The notes below the pieces were generated by a model. The model was not told the origin of the DNA and ran no database searches. It was given only the letters and a program-made list of their open reading frames with translations. Below are positions 43,874 through 51,615 of a DNA stretch of 64,000 nt, one piece after another. Within the stretch, counting starts at the first letter, position 1; each line of letters begins with the position of its first letter. This DNA is from Haliscomenobacter sp. (GTDB lineage: Bacteria; Bacteroidota; Bacteroidia; Chitinophagales; Saprospiraceae). The stretch spans positions 496,001 to 560,000 of the forward strand of contig JADJHZ010000001.1 in assembly GCA_016707205.1 (NCBI GenBank). The letters are read 5' to 3'. The position numbers were made by a program, and so were the translations under genes.

Positions 43874-45322
43874 ATGCAATGTAGAAAAATTTTTCTCCTC
43901 TTGCCTCTCCTCTTTTCTATGTTTATCCCTATAGGCTCCAAAGCCCAGGGAGTTATCCGGGAAAATGAAAAAGGCGAAAAAATAATCGTTTACCCCGACG
44001 GTTCCTGGAGGCACTTCAACCAGCCTCAGGGAGGGAGAAACTACCCCGTTATCCAGAGCCGGATTTCCACCCTCGACCATCCCGTTTTACTCACCGAAGA
44101 AGATGCCCGCCGCATCGCCAGCCGGAGAGCCCAGTTGGCCAAGGAGGCGTCTGTCATCGCTCAAAACCGGGCGGAACAGGCCTCCAGCCAGCGCACAAAA
44201 ATCGAGACCGAGTTTCAGCAAGTCCAGCATGCGGCGTCGAATTCCGAAAACCTCCAGCGCATGAACCTGCGTTTGAATGCCGCTAAGCGCACCGAACAGG
44301 AAGCCAAACTCGAAGCCGAACTCGCCCGCCAGGAACTGTCCCAAGCCGAAGCGTTCGTCGCCAGAGGAAACCTTCTTCAGGAATTCAAAGTATCCCAAGC
44401 CAACCGGGCCAACCAGATGGTGCTCCCCAAAGCCGGAAACCTCGCCACAGCGACCTTCTCCGCATTTATGGAGAATGGATCCGGGTATTACACCGATTGG
44501 TACACCGTGACCAACCCTGCGCCAAAGACCTACGAAAAAACGTGCACGTATGCTTTTAGCGGCGTAGACGAAAGCACCGGCCGGTCCCGGAAAGATCTCG
44601 AACCCCAGCTTTTGTTCACTTATACCGACGAGCGCCTCCGCCTTTTTCTTAAAGAAAAAGAATACTTGCGCTGCGAAGGCTTCCTGAGCGCTTCCGGAGG
44701 ATTCCGCTTCCTGACCCTCCAGTTTACCTTTGCCTACCCCAATGCCCGGGAAGCCTACGGCTTTATCGAAAAAGGCAGCGTGCTGACGATCAAGCTCCTC
44801 AACGGGCAATACGTCAACTTGCAATCGGGGGCTATGGACCGGGGACGGTACGATACACAAAAGGAACTGCTCACCTATGTCGTTCAATACCCTATAGACC
44901 AGAGCCTTCTGGGCCTCCTGCAAAACAGCGAAGCCGAAAGCGTCCGGGTGTTCTGGAGCAGCGGCTACGAAGAGTATCCCGTCTTCTTCCTCGATTTTTT
45001 CATGCACCAGCTGCGGTGCCTGGAACGATACGCCCCCTTTTCTTCTTGCGGCCCCCGCCGCCGGGCGCCCCCGGCGGGGGGGCTCCCCCGCCCGGCCGCC
45101 GTTGGGCCCCTTTTCCCCAACCCCCCTCCGGGGGAGGCCTGTCTCGCCCCGGGCCGGGGGGGGGGCCTTTGCCCGCCCTTGCCTGCCCAAAAAAAACCCC
45201 CCCGGCCTTCCCCCCCCGGGGGGACCGGCCTCCCTTCGTGTGCCGCCCCGGGCCCGCGCGGGGGCGGGCCCGGGGGGGGGGGGGGGGGGGGCGGTCTCTG
45301 GGAAGCTATTCCTGTGTTTTAA
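43874..45322 (+). CDS. Secreted coiled-coil protein, C-terminus unreliable
   Basis: ATG 43874 starts a signal peptide (M-Q-C-R-K-I-F-L-L-L-P-L-L-F, ending near S-K-A-Q-G). A short N-terminal motif G-E-K-I-I-V-Y-P-D-G-S-W-R (as in many Bacteroidota outer proteins) is followed by a long coiled coil (about residues 65-160). A beta-rich domain comes last. I recognise no enzyme. The last plausible natural residues are about F-M-H-Q-L-R-C-L near base 45020; beyond this the frame runs through the G/C tract at 45028-45298, so the final 90 or so residues and the stop are artefactual. Confidence 0.65.
   Translation: MQCRKIFLLLPLLFSMFIPIGSKAQGVIRENEKGEKIIVYPDGSWRHFNQPQGGRNYPVIQSRISTLDHPVLLTEEDARRIASRRAQLAKEASVIAQNRAEQASSQRTKIETEFQQVQHAASNSENLQRMNLRLNAAKRTEQEAKLEAELARQELSQAEAFVARGNLLQEFKVSQANRANQMVLPKAGNLATATFSAFMENGSGYYTDWYTVTNPAPKTYEKTCTYAFSGVDESTGRSRKDLEPQLLFTYTDERLRLFLKEKEYLRCEGFLSASGGFRFLTLQFTFAYPNAREAYGFIEKGSVLTIKLLNGQYVNLQSGAMDRGRYDTQKELLTYVVQYPIDQSLLGLLQNSEAESVRVFWSSGYEEYPVFFLDFFMHQLRCLERYAPFSSCGPRRRAPPAGGLPRPAAVGPLFPNPPPGEACLAPGRGGGLCPPLPAQKKPPRPSPPGGTGLPSCAAPGPRGGGPGGGGGGGGLWEAIPVF
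45028..45298. other. Extreme G/C homopolymer tract, likely assembly artefact
   Basis: About 270 bases with runs of up to 18 G and frequent C5-C7, far above local composition. Three frames stay open here only because stops are absent from G/C runs. It probably replaces the true 3' end and terminator of the coiled-coil gene. Confidence 0.7.
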
Positions 45323-46856
45323 GGTATTTCTCCCGGATCAACTCCTGGACCGGCCGGTTTTGGATTTTGCTTTCCAGCCAGGATAGGATATCCAGGTAGA
45401 GGAAGGGACGGCGTTCGTAGGGGTCATCCGCTGCTTTAGCCAGTTTTTCGCGAAGGGCCACCAATTCCTGGTGCAAGTCCTTCGGATGGATGCGGGTGAG
45501 GCGGCGCAGAAAGCGCAGGATCTCCCGGAGCACGACGCCCAGGTCGTCGTTCTTGGCCAGGAAGCGGTAAACGGATTTGACCTGGTATTCCACCAATTGG
45601 GCGTTGCCCAACTCGAAATGAGCGATCAGGCTCAGGAGGCGCGAAAATACCTGGATATCCGCCCGGTAATCGGGATTCTTTTGGTTAATGATCAGGTTGA
45701 CGTAGGTGATGGCGCCGCTGTTGTCTCCGCTGCCGAAATACAGGCAGGCAATCCGGTAGTAAAACACCATAATCCGGTGATCATCCCAATTGTACCGGTC
45801 CTCCTGGATGATCTCCAGCAATTCCGGCACAAGGGTCAAGCCTTCGGAAAACGTCCCCTCCAGAAAATGCTTTTTGATCGAATGAATATACTTGAACAGG
45901 TAGTACAGGCTTTCGTTGTTCTTGTTCTCCTCCAGGGAAGGCAGCCGCTGAGGCAAGCTAAGTAATTCGGAAAGCACCAGATTGAATTTTTTCGCCTGCA
46001 AGACGTTAAAAAGCGAATTGAGCAGGTTGTGCATTCCTTTGAGGTACAGTGGCGTGTACAAATTTACCATCTCGGGCTCTTCGTGAAACAGATCGGCCCA
46101 ACGCTGCGCATAGCGGTAGCAGAAGCTGAACTCCTGCGTTATGTGGTAATACCAGAAATGGGACTGGCAGAAATGGAGTTTCCCTATAAAATCCAGCTCC
46201 TGGTAAGGGATCTTGGGCAGGTTGGCGTTGAAGAATTCCTTGGCGAGAATGAAATCCTTTTTGTTCCGCACGTACCCCACTTTCAGGTACAGGCCATAAA
46301 GCTGGAGCGAGAGATTGGAGAACATCTGGGCTTGGGTCATCGTATCCCGAAGTTCCAGGATTTCCTCTGCCAGGGCGTCTGCCCTGCCCTCGATGCTGCG
46401 GGTGATATATTGCCCTTCGATATGCTTTTCAAACTCCAGAACCTCCATGGCCAGGGTATGATAATATCCGGCTTTGGCGCGTTCCTTGGCTTTGGCGAGG
46501 ATGTCGAGGCTTTGCCGGTAAAGTCCTTTGTTATAAAGAATCCGGGAATAGTCGATCATTTCCCGTATCTGGATATCGGGTTCATCCTTAGCGCTCAGCA
46601 GCCGGAGGCTGGTCAGCAACTGCTTGTACAGGTGCGCTTTGAGGTTGGAAAGCTGCTGCTTCTTGATCTCCGGCAACTTGCGGAGAATGGCTTCTTCTTC
46701 GTATTCTCCCCTTTTCTCCAGAAAATCAAACAGTTGTAAAAACAAAATGTCCTCGGAAGATTGATTCCGCTTGACGAAAAGCCGGAAATGCCGTTTTTCG
46801 GCCCGCGTGAGGGAGTTTATCAATTGTACGAGGTCATCTGTTTTTTGTTTAGGCAT
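45306..46856 (-). CDS. Conserved hypothetical helical-repeat protein
   Basis: A 516-residue, almost wholly alpha-helical, cytoplasmic protein. It begins with a conserved-looking region (L-T-R-A-E-K-R-H-F-R-L-F-V, then L-F-D-F-L-E-K-R-G-E-Y). Repeated helix pairs with A/Y/L spacing (Y-N-K-G-L-Y-R-Q-S-L-D-I-L and L-Y-G-L-Y-L-K-V-G-Y) resemble TPR-type scaffolds. I have no functional assignment. The stop lies only a few bases beyond the G/C tract. Confidence 0.65.
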   Translation of the reverse strand: MPKQKTDDLVQLINSLTRAEKRHFRLFVKRNQSSEDILFLQLFDFLEKRGEYEEEAILRKLPEIKKQQLSNLKAHLYKQLLTSLRLLSAKDEPDIQIREMIDYSRILYNKGLYRQSLDILAKAKERAKAGYYHTLAMEVLEFEKHIEGQYITRSIEGRADALAEEILELRDTMTQAQMFSNLSLQLYGLYLKVGYVRNKKDFILAKEFFNANLPKIPYQELDFIGKLHFCQSHFWYYHITQEFSFCYRYAQRWADLFHEEPEMVNLYTPLYLKGMHNLLNSLFNVLQAKKFNLVLSELLSLPQRLPSLEENKNNESLYYLFKYIHSIKKHFLEGTFSEGLTLVPELLEIIQEDRYNWDDHRIMVFYYRIACLYFGSGDNSGAITYVNLIINQKNPDYRADIQVFSRLLSLIAHFELGNAQLVEYQVKSVYRFLAKNDDLGVVLREILRFLRRLTRIHPKDLHQELVALREKLAKAADDPYERRPFLYLDILSWLESKIQNRPVQELIREKYLKTQE

Positions 46857-46948
46857 TGTAATTTATAATTTTTCAAGTATTTGATTTTCTTTTTTTTACA
46901 AAAAAAACAATCCTATACTGTTCCGGACAATCACAGAGAAATTCAGCC

Positions 46949-46977
46949 TTTCCCCCCGGCGCGTCAACCTATCTTTG
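46949..46977 (+). promoter_or_regulatory. leu operon promoter
   Basis: TTTC at 46949-46952, 17 bases, then TATCTTTG at 46970-46977 (TAnnTTTG). It lies 30 bases before the leuA ATG at 47008. No leucine leader peptide or T-box is visible. Confidence 0.55.
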
Positions 46978-47007
46978 AAGCTTGCAAATGTACAAAATTG
47001 CCCGCCA

Positions 47008-48180
47008 ATGGAAACTACTCGCATTCACATCTTTGACACGACCCTGCGCGACGGGGAGCAGGTGCCCGGCTGCAAATTGAATACCGAACAGAAAATTGAG
47101 ATTGCGCTGGCCCTGGAAAAACTGGGCGTAGACATTATCGAAGCGGGATTCCCGATCTCCAGCCCCGGCGATTTCCAGTCGGTGGAAGCCATTTGCAAAG
47201 CCGTCAGGACCCCTGCGATCTGCGGCCTGTCGAGAGCGGTGGAAAAAGACATCGAGGTAGCCGCTCAAGCCTTGAAATACGCCGCCAGACCCAGGATTCA
47301 CACGGGTATTGGCACTTCCGATTCCCATATCAAGTACAAATTCAACAGCACCCGGGAAGAAATTCTGGAGCGGGCAGTAAAAGCTGTCAAGCTGGCCAAA
47401 TCGTTTGTAGAAGACGTCGAATTTTACGCCGAAGACGCCGGCCGGACCGACAACGTGTTCCTCGCCAGGGTCATCGAAGCCGTGCTAAAAGCGGGCGCTA
47501 CGGTGCTGAACATTCCCGACACCACGGGCTACTGCCTTCCCGAAGAATACGGCGCCAAGATCCGCTTTCTATACGAGAACGTGCCCGGCATCCACAAAGC
47601 TATCCTGGCGACGCATTGCCACAACGACCTCGGTCTGGCCACCGCCAACTCCATCGCCGGGGTGCAAAACGGGGCCCGGCAGATCGAGTGCACCATCAAC
47701 GGCATCGGCGAACGCGCGGGCAACACCTCGCTGGAAGAGGTGGTCATGATCCTGCGCCAGCATCCCTACCTCAACAAAGAAACCGGGATCAACACCCAGC
47801 TGTTGTACGCCACCAGCCAGCTCGTCAGCGACCGCATGGGCGTGGTGGTCCAGCCCAATAAAGCCATCGTAGGCGCCAACGCGTTTGCGCACTCTTCCGG
47901 CATCCATCAGGACGGCGTCATCAAGGAGCGGGAAACCTACGAGATCATCAACCCCCTCGACGTGGGCGTCGACCACTCCACGATCGTCCTCACCGCCCGC
48001 AGCGGACGGGCAGCCATCGCCTATCGCGCTAAACATTTGGGTATAAATCTCAGCAAGGACGAACTCGACCACGTGTACCAGCGTTTCCTTGAGGTGGCCG
48101 ACCGCAAGAAAGAGGTCGAAGACAGCGACCTCCTCGAGATCGTAGAGGCCATTCAGGTAATAAATCCTTCAGCCGTTTAA
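47008..48180 (+). CDS. leuA: 2-isopropylmalate synthase (short form)
   Basis: Residues T-T-L-R-D-G-E-Q-V-P-G near the start and H-C-H-N-D-L-G-L-A-T-A-N-S in the middle are the DRE-TIM acetyl-CoA-condensing signatures. At 390 residues it has the catalytic barrel and part of the accessory region but lacks the full C-terminal leucine-binding dimer domain of about 520-residue LeuA. Allosteric leucine inhibition may therefore be weak or different. ATG 47008 begins the conserved M-E-T-T-R-I-H-I-F-D; the TTG at 46975 is rejected. It is first in leuA-leuC-leuD-leuB, which fixes it as LeuA rather than homocitrate or citramalate synthase. Confidence 0.92.
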   Translation: METTRIHIFDTTLRDGEQVPGCKLNTEQKIEIALALEKLGVDIIEAGFPISSPGDFQSVEAICKAVRTPAICGLSRAVEKDIEVAAQALKYAARPRIHTGIGTSDSHIKYKFNSTREEILERAVKAVKLAKSFVEDVEFYAEDAGRTDNVFLARVIEAVLKAGATVLNIPDTTGYCLPEEYGAKIRFLYENVPGIHKAILATHCHNDLGLATANSIAGVQNGARQIECTINGIGERAGNTSLEEVVMILRQHPYLNKETGINTQLLYATSQLVSDRMGVVVQPNKAIVGANAFAHSSGIHQDGVIKERETYEIINPLDVGVDHSTIVLTARSGRAAIAYRAKHLGINLSKDELDHVYQRFLEVADRKKEVEDSDLLEIVEAIQVINPSAV

Positions 48181-48185
48181 GATTC

Positions 48186-49559
48186 ATGGGAAAGACATTA
48201 TTCGAAAAAATCTGGGATGGGCATATCGTCACATCCGTCGAGGGAGGTATGGAGGTGGTGTACATCGACCGCCATTTCATCCACGAAGTGACCAGCCCCC
48301 AGGCGTTCGACGGCCTCCGGGCCCGCAACATCGGCGTGTTCCGACCGAAGCAGACCGTGGCCACTGCCGACCACAACGTGCCGACCAAAGACCAGCACCT
48401 GCCCATCCGGGAGGCGCTATCCCGCCACCAGGTGGAAACCCTGATCCACAACTGCGCCGACTTCGGCCTTGAGCTCTACGGCCTTGGCCATCCCTATCAG
48501 GGCATCGTGCACGTGATCGGCCCCGAACTGGGCATCACCCAGCCGGGGATGACCATCGTCTGCGGCGATAGCCACACGTCTACCCACGGGGCCTTTGGCT
48601 GCATCGCTTTTGGCATCGGCACCAGCCAGGTAGAGCAGGTCTTCGCCAGTCAGTGCCTGCTGCAATCCCGCCCCAAGCGCATGCGCATCAACGTAGAGGG
48701 CCAGCTTGGGAAAGGCGTTTATGCCAAAGACCTCATCCTGTACATCATCGCCCAACTGACGGCCGCTGGCGGCACCGGGTACTTCGTAGAATATGCGGGT
48801 TCCGCGATCCGCTCCCTGTCGATGGAGGGCCGGATGACGATCTGCAACATGAGTATCGAAATGGGCGCCCGCGGCGGATTGGTTGCGCCCGACCAAACGA
48901 CGTTTGACTACCTTCAGGGCCGGCAGTTTGCACCCCAGGGCGCGGAATGGGAAAACGCCCTCGCCTACTGGAAAACGCTTTATTCCGACGAAGACGCCGT
49001 GTTCGACAAGGAATACCACTTTCGCGCGGAAGACATCGAGCCCATGGTCACCTACGGCACCAATCCCGGCATGGGCCTGGGCATTTCGCAGGTCATCCCA
49101 ACGGAAACCGGGCAGTCGTTCGAAAAATCGCTGGAATACATGGGCTTCAAGCCCGGCGAAACCCTGGCGGGCAAGCCGATCCAGCACGTCTTTATCGGCA
49201 GTTGCACCAACTCCCGGATCGAGGACCTGCGCCTCGTGGCCGAATTCGTCAAAGGCAAGAAAAAAGCGCCCCACGTCAGCGCTATGGTCGTACCTGGCTC
49301 CCAACAAGTAGCAGCTCAAGCCAAAGCCGAAGGCATCGACCGCATCCTGGAGGAAGCCGGCTTCGACTTCCGCGAGCCCGGCTGCTCCGCCTGCCTCGGC
49401 ATGAACGAAGATAAAATCCCCGCCGGCGCCTACTGCGTTTCGACCTCCAACCGCAACTTCGAAGGCCGGCAAGGGCCAGGCGCCCGCACCATCCTCGCCA
49501 GCCCCCTGATGGCCGCTGCCGCCGCGATCGCTGGGGAGATTGTGGATTTCAGAAAGTAA
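48186..49559 (+). CDS. leuC: 3-isopropylmalate dehydratase large subunit
   Basis: A 457-residue aconitase-family protein. The 4Fe-4S ligands are visible: one in I-G-S-C-T-N-S-R and two in G-C-S-A-C-L-G-M-N. It starts 5 bases after the leuA stop, and is the catalytic large subunit that, with LeuD, isomerises 2- to 3-isopropylmalate. Confidence 0.96.
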   Translation: MGKTLFEKIWDGHIVTSVEGGMEVVYIDRHFIHEVTSPQAFDGLRARNIGVFRPKQTVATADHNVPTKDQHLPIREALSRHQVETLIHNCADFGLELYGLGHPYQGIVHVIGPELGITQPGMTIVCGDSHTSTHGAFGCIAFGIGTSQVEQVFASQCLLQSRPKRMRINVEGQLGKGVYAKDLILYIIAQLTAAGGTGYFVEYAGSAIRSLSMEGRMTICNMSIEMGARGGLVAPDQTTFDYLQGRQFAPQGAEWENALAYWKTLYSDEDAVFDKEYHFRAEDIEPMVTYGTNPGMGLGISQVIPTETGQSFEKSLEYMGFKPGETLAGKPIQHVFIGSCTNSRIEDLRLVAEFVKGKKKAPHVSAMVVPGSQQVAAQAKAEGIDRILEEAGFDFREPGCSACLGMNEDKIPAGAYCVSTSNRNFEGRQGPGARTILASPLMAAAAAIAGEIVDFRK

Positions 49560-49632
49560 CGAAGTTACGAGGTTGCGAAGTTCCGAAGAAATAACCCCGC
49601 AACCCCGTAACCTCGCAACCTCGTAACTTTAA
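49557..49632. repeat. 8-base tandem array with inverted half inside the leu operon
   Basis: GAAGTTAC/GAGGTTGC-type units are followed by the inverted CCCGTAAC/CTCGCAAC units in the leuC-leuD gap. The transcript could fold into a stem and tune leuD expression. Confidence 0.75.
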
Positions 49633-49638
49633 AGATTC

Positions 49639-50226
49639 ATGCAAAAATTTACCCTCCTTCGCACCACCGCCGTCCCGATTCCCATGGAGGACATCGACAC
49701 GGACCAGATCATTCCGGCCCGTTTTTTGAAAGCCACCACCCGGGAAGGGTTTGGCGATAACCTGTTTCGCGACTGGCGTTACCAGGCGGACAACACCCCG
49801 AAACCGGATTTCGTACTCAACAACCCGGCGTATAGCGGGAAGGTACTCGTTGCCGGAAGGAATTTCGGTTGCGGCTCCAGCCGGGAGCACGCCGCCTGGG
49901 CCATTGCCGATTACGGGTTTCGGGCCGTGGTGTCCAGCTTTTTTGCCGACATCTTCAAAGGCAACGCCCTGAACAACGGCTTGCTGCCCGTGCAGGTGAG
50001 TCCGGATTTTCTGCACCAACTGTTTTCCGGAATCGAGCAGGACCCCGGAATCGAAGTGGAGATCGACCTGGAAACGCAAACCATCCGCATCCCCTCCAAA
50101 GGACTGGAGGAAACCTTCCCCATCGACCCCTACAAAAGAGTATGCCTGATCAACGGCTTCGACGATATCGATTACTTAATCAGTCTGAAAGACCAGATTG
50201 CCGAATTTGAAGCTTCTATGGGTTGA
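49639..50226 (+). CDS. leuD: 3-isopropylmalate dehydratase small subunit
   Basis: A 195-residue swivel domain protein with D-T-D-Q-I-I-P-A-R-F-L-K near residue 19 and G-C-G-S-S-R-E-H-A at about 75-83. It partners LeuC. The gap to leuC is filled by an 8-mer inverted array, to leuB by a 7-mer array. Confidence 0.95.
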   Translation: MQKFTLLRTTAVPIPMEDIDTDQIIPARFLKATTREGFGDNLFRDWRYQADNTPKPDFVLNNPAYSGKVLVAGRNFGCGSSREHAAWAIADYGFRAVVSSFFADIFKGNALNNGLLPVQVSPDFLHQLFSGIEQDPGIEVEIDLETQTIRIPSKGLEETFPIDPYKRVCLINGFDDIDYLISLKDQIAEFEASMG

Positions 50227-50292
50227 AGCAGGAGCCTCAGGCACGAGGCGGAGCCTCGCGTCAGTTGAGGAGTTCCTTTTAATCTAAATTCG

Positions 50293-50300
50293 TATTTTTG
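50293..50300 (+). promoter_or_regulatory. Possible internal promoter before leuB
   Basis: TATTTTTG fits TAnnTTTG, 74 bases before the leuB ATG; no -33 element at the right spacing. Confidence 0.3.
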
Positions 50301-50309
50301 CATTTAGTT

Positions 50310-50343
50310 ACTCCCTGCTCCCTACTCCCTAATCCCTAATCCC
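50310..50343. repeat. 7-base tandem array in the leuD-leuB gap
   Basis: CTCCCTG/CTCCCTA/ATCCCTA units, the same type as at 30.4 and 35.1 kb. Confidence 0.55.
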
Positions 50344-50374
50344 CCCCCTCCAAACCTTTGAACATTAAAACGCC

Positions 50375-51484
50375 ATGAAAAAAACCATAGCCATTCTCCC
50401 CGGCGACGGGATCGGTCCGGAAGTAACTGCCCAGGCGGTGAAGGTACTCGACGCCATTGGGGAACGTTTTCAGCACCAGTTTTTTTACAACACGGCGCTG
50501 GTAGGCGCTATCGCCATCGACAAGACGGGCGATCCGCTGCCCCAGGCGACGCTGGATCTGTGCTTGTCGGCCGACGCGGTGTTGTTTGGCGCCATTGGCG
50601 ATCCCAAATACGACAACGACCCGGGCGCCAAGGTGCGGCCGGAGCAAGGCTTGCTGCGCCTGCGCAAAAGCTTGGGTCTGTACGCCAATATCCGCCCGGT
50701 GACGACCTACTCTACCCTGCTGCACCTGTCGCCGTTGCGGCCGGAACGGATCAAAGGGGCGGATTTCGTCATCTTCCGGGAGCTGACCGGCGGCATCTAT
50801 TTCGGGGAGAAAAGCCGGGATGCCGTAAAAGCGCAGGACCTGTGCGTGTACCACGATTACGAGATCGAGCGCATCGCCAAACTGGCATTTGAGGCGGCTG
50901 GCAAGCGCCGGAAAAAGCTGCTTTTGGTGGATAAAGCCAACGTGCTCGAAACCTCCCGCCTGTGGCGCGAGGTGGTGCAGCGCATGGCCCCCTCCTACCC
51001 CGACATCGAAGTGGGCTATATGTATGTCGACAACGCCGCCATGCAGATCATCCAGTGGCCTACGCAGTTCGACGTGATCCTCACCGAAAATATGTTTGGC
51101 GACATCCTCTCCGACGAAGCCAGCGTGCTGGCCGGCTCTATGGGCCTGCTGCCTTCCGCTTCCATCGGCGACCGCTCTGCCCTGTTTGAGCCCATCCACG
51201 GCTCTTACCCCCAGGCCGCAGGACAGGACGTCGCCAACCCCATGGCCGCTATCCTCTCCGCCGGCATGATGCTCGATCATTTCGGACTAAAAGAAGAAGC
51301 CACCACCATTTACCGCACCACCAAACACGTGCTGGAAAAAGGCGTAGGCACCCAGGAGCTCGACCTCCAATACGCCTACAGCTGCTCCCAGATCGGCGAT
51401 CTGATCGCCCACCTCATCTCCGATGCCGCCGACCTCAACCTCGATCAGCAGCAAACGACCGAGCGGACGTCGACGATTATTTGA
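50375..51484 (+). CDS. leuB: 3-isopropylmalate dehydrogenase
   Basis: A 369-residue NAD-dependent beta-decarboxylating dehydrogenase: A-I-L-P-G-D-G-I-G-P-E-V at the N-terminus, R-E-L-T-G-G-I-Y-F-G-E in the middle, D-K-A-N-V-L-E-T-S-R-L-W and the NAD-binding G-D-I-L-S-D-E-A-S, then P-I-H-G-S and A-N-P-M-A. It ends the leucine operon. Confidence 0.96.
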   Translation: MKKTIAILPGDGIGPEVTAQAVKVLDAIGERFQHQFFYNTALVGAIAIDKTGDPLPQATLDLCLSADAVLFGAIGDPKYDNDPGAKVRPEQGLLRLRKSLGLYANIRPVTTYSTLLHLSPLRPERIKGADFVIFRELTGGIYFGEKSRDAVKAQDLCVYHDYEIERIAKLAFEAAGKRRKKLLLVDKANVLETSRLWREVVQRMAPSYPDIEVGYMYVDNAAMQIIQWPTQFDVILTENMFGDILSDEASVLAGSMGLLPSASIGDRSALFEPIHGSYPQAAGQDVANPMAAILSAGMMLDHFGLKEEATTIYRTTKHVLEKGVGTQELDLQYAYSCSQIGDLIAHLISDAADLNLDQQQTTERTSTII

Positions 51485-51486
51485 AA

Positions 51487-51612
51487 ACGTTAACGTTTAG
51501 GAGTTTAGGAGTTTAGGAGTTTAGGAGTTTAGGTTTAGGGTTAGGCCTGCCTAACGCCTAAACGCTCCAACGCCTACCAAACCCCTAAACGCTAACTCCT
51601 AAACGCCCTAAC
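51487..51612. repeat. 8-base tandem array with inverted half
   Basis: Four GTTTAGGA units are followed by inverted CCTAAACG/CCTAACGC units, between convergent leuB and the S15 hydrolase gene; a possible bidirectional terminator. Confidence 0.8.
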
Positions 51613-51615
51613 GCC

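Noticed and set aside
45028..45298. Coding end of the coiled-coil protein
   Set aside because: Pro/Gly/Arg-rich reading of G/C homopolymers; not protein-like and open in several frames.
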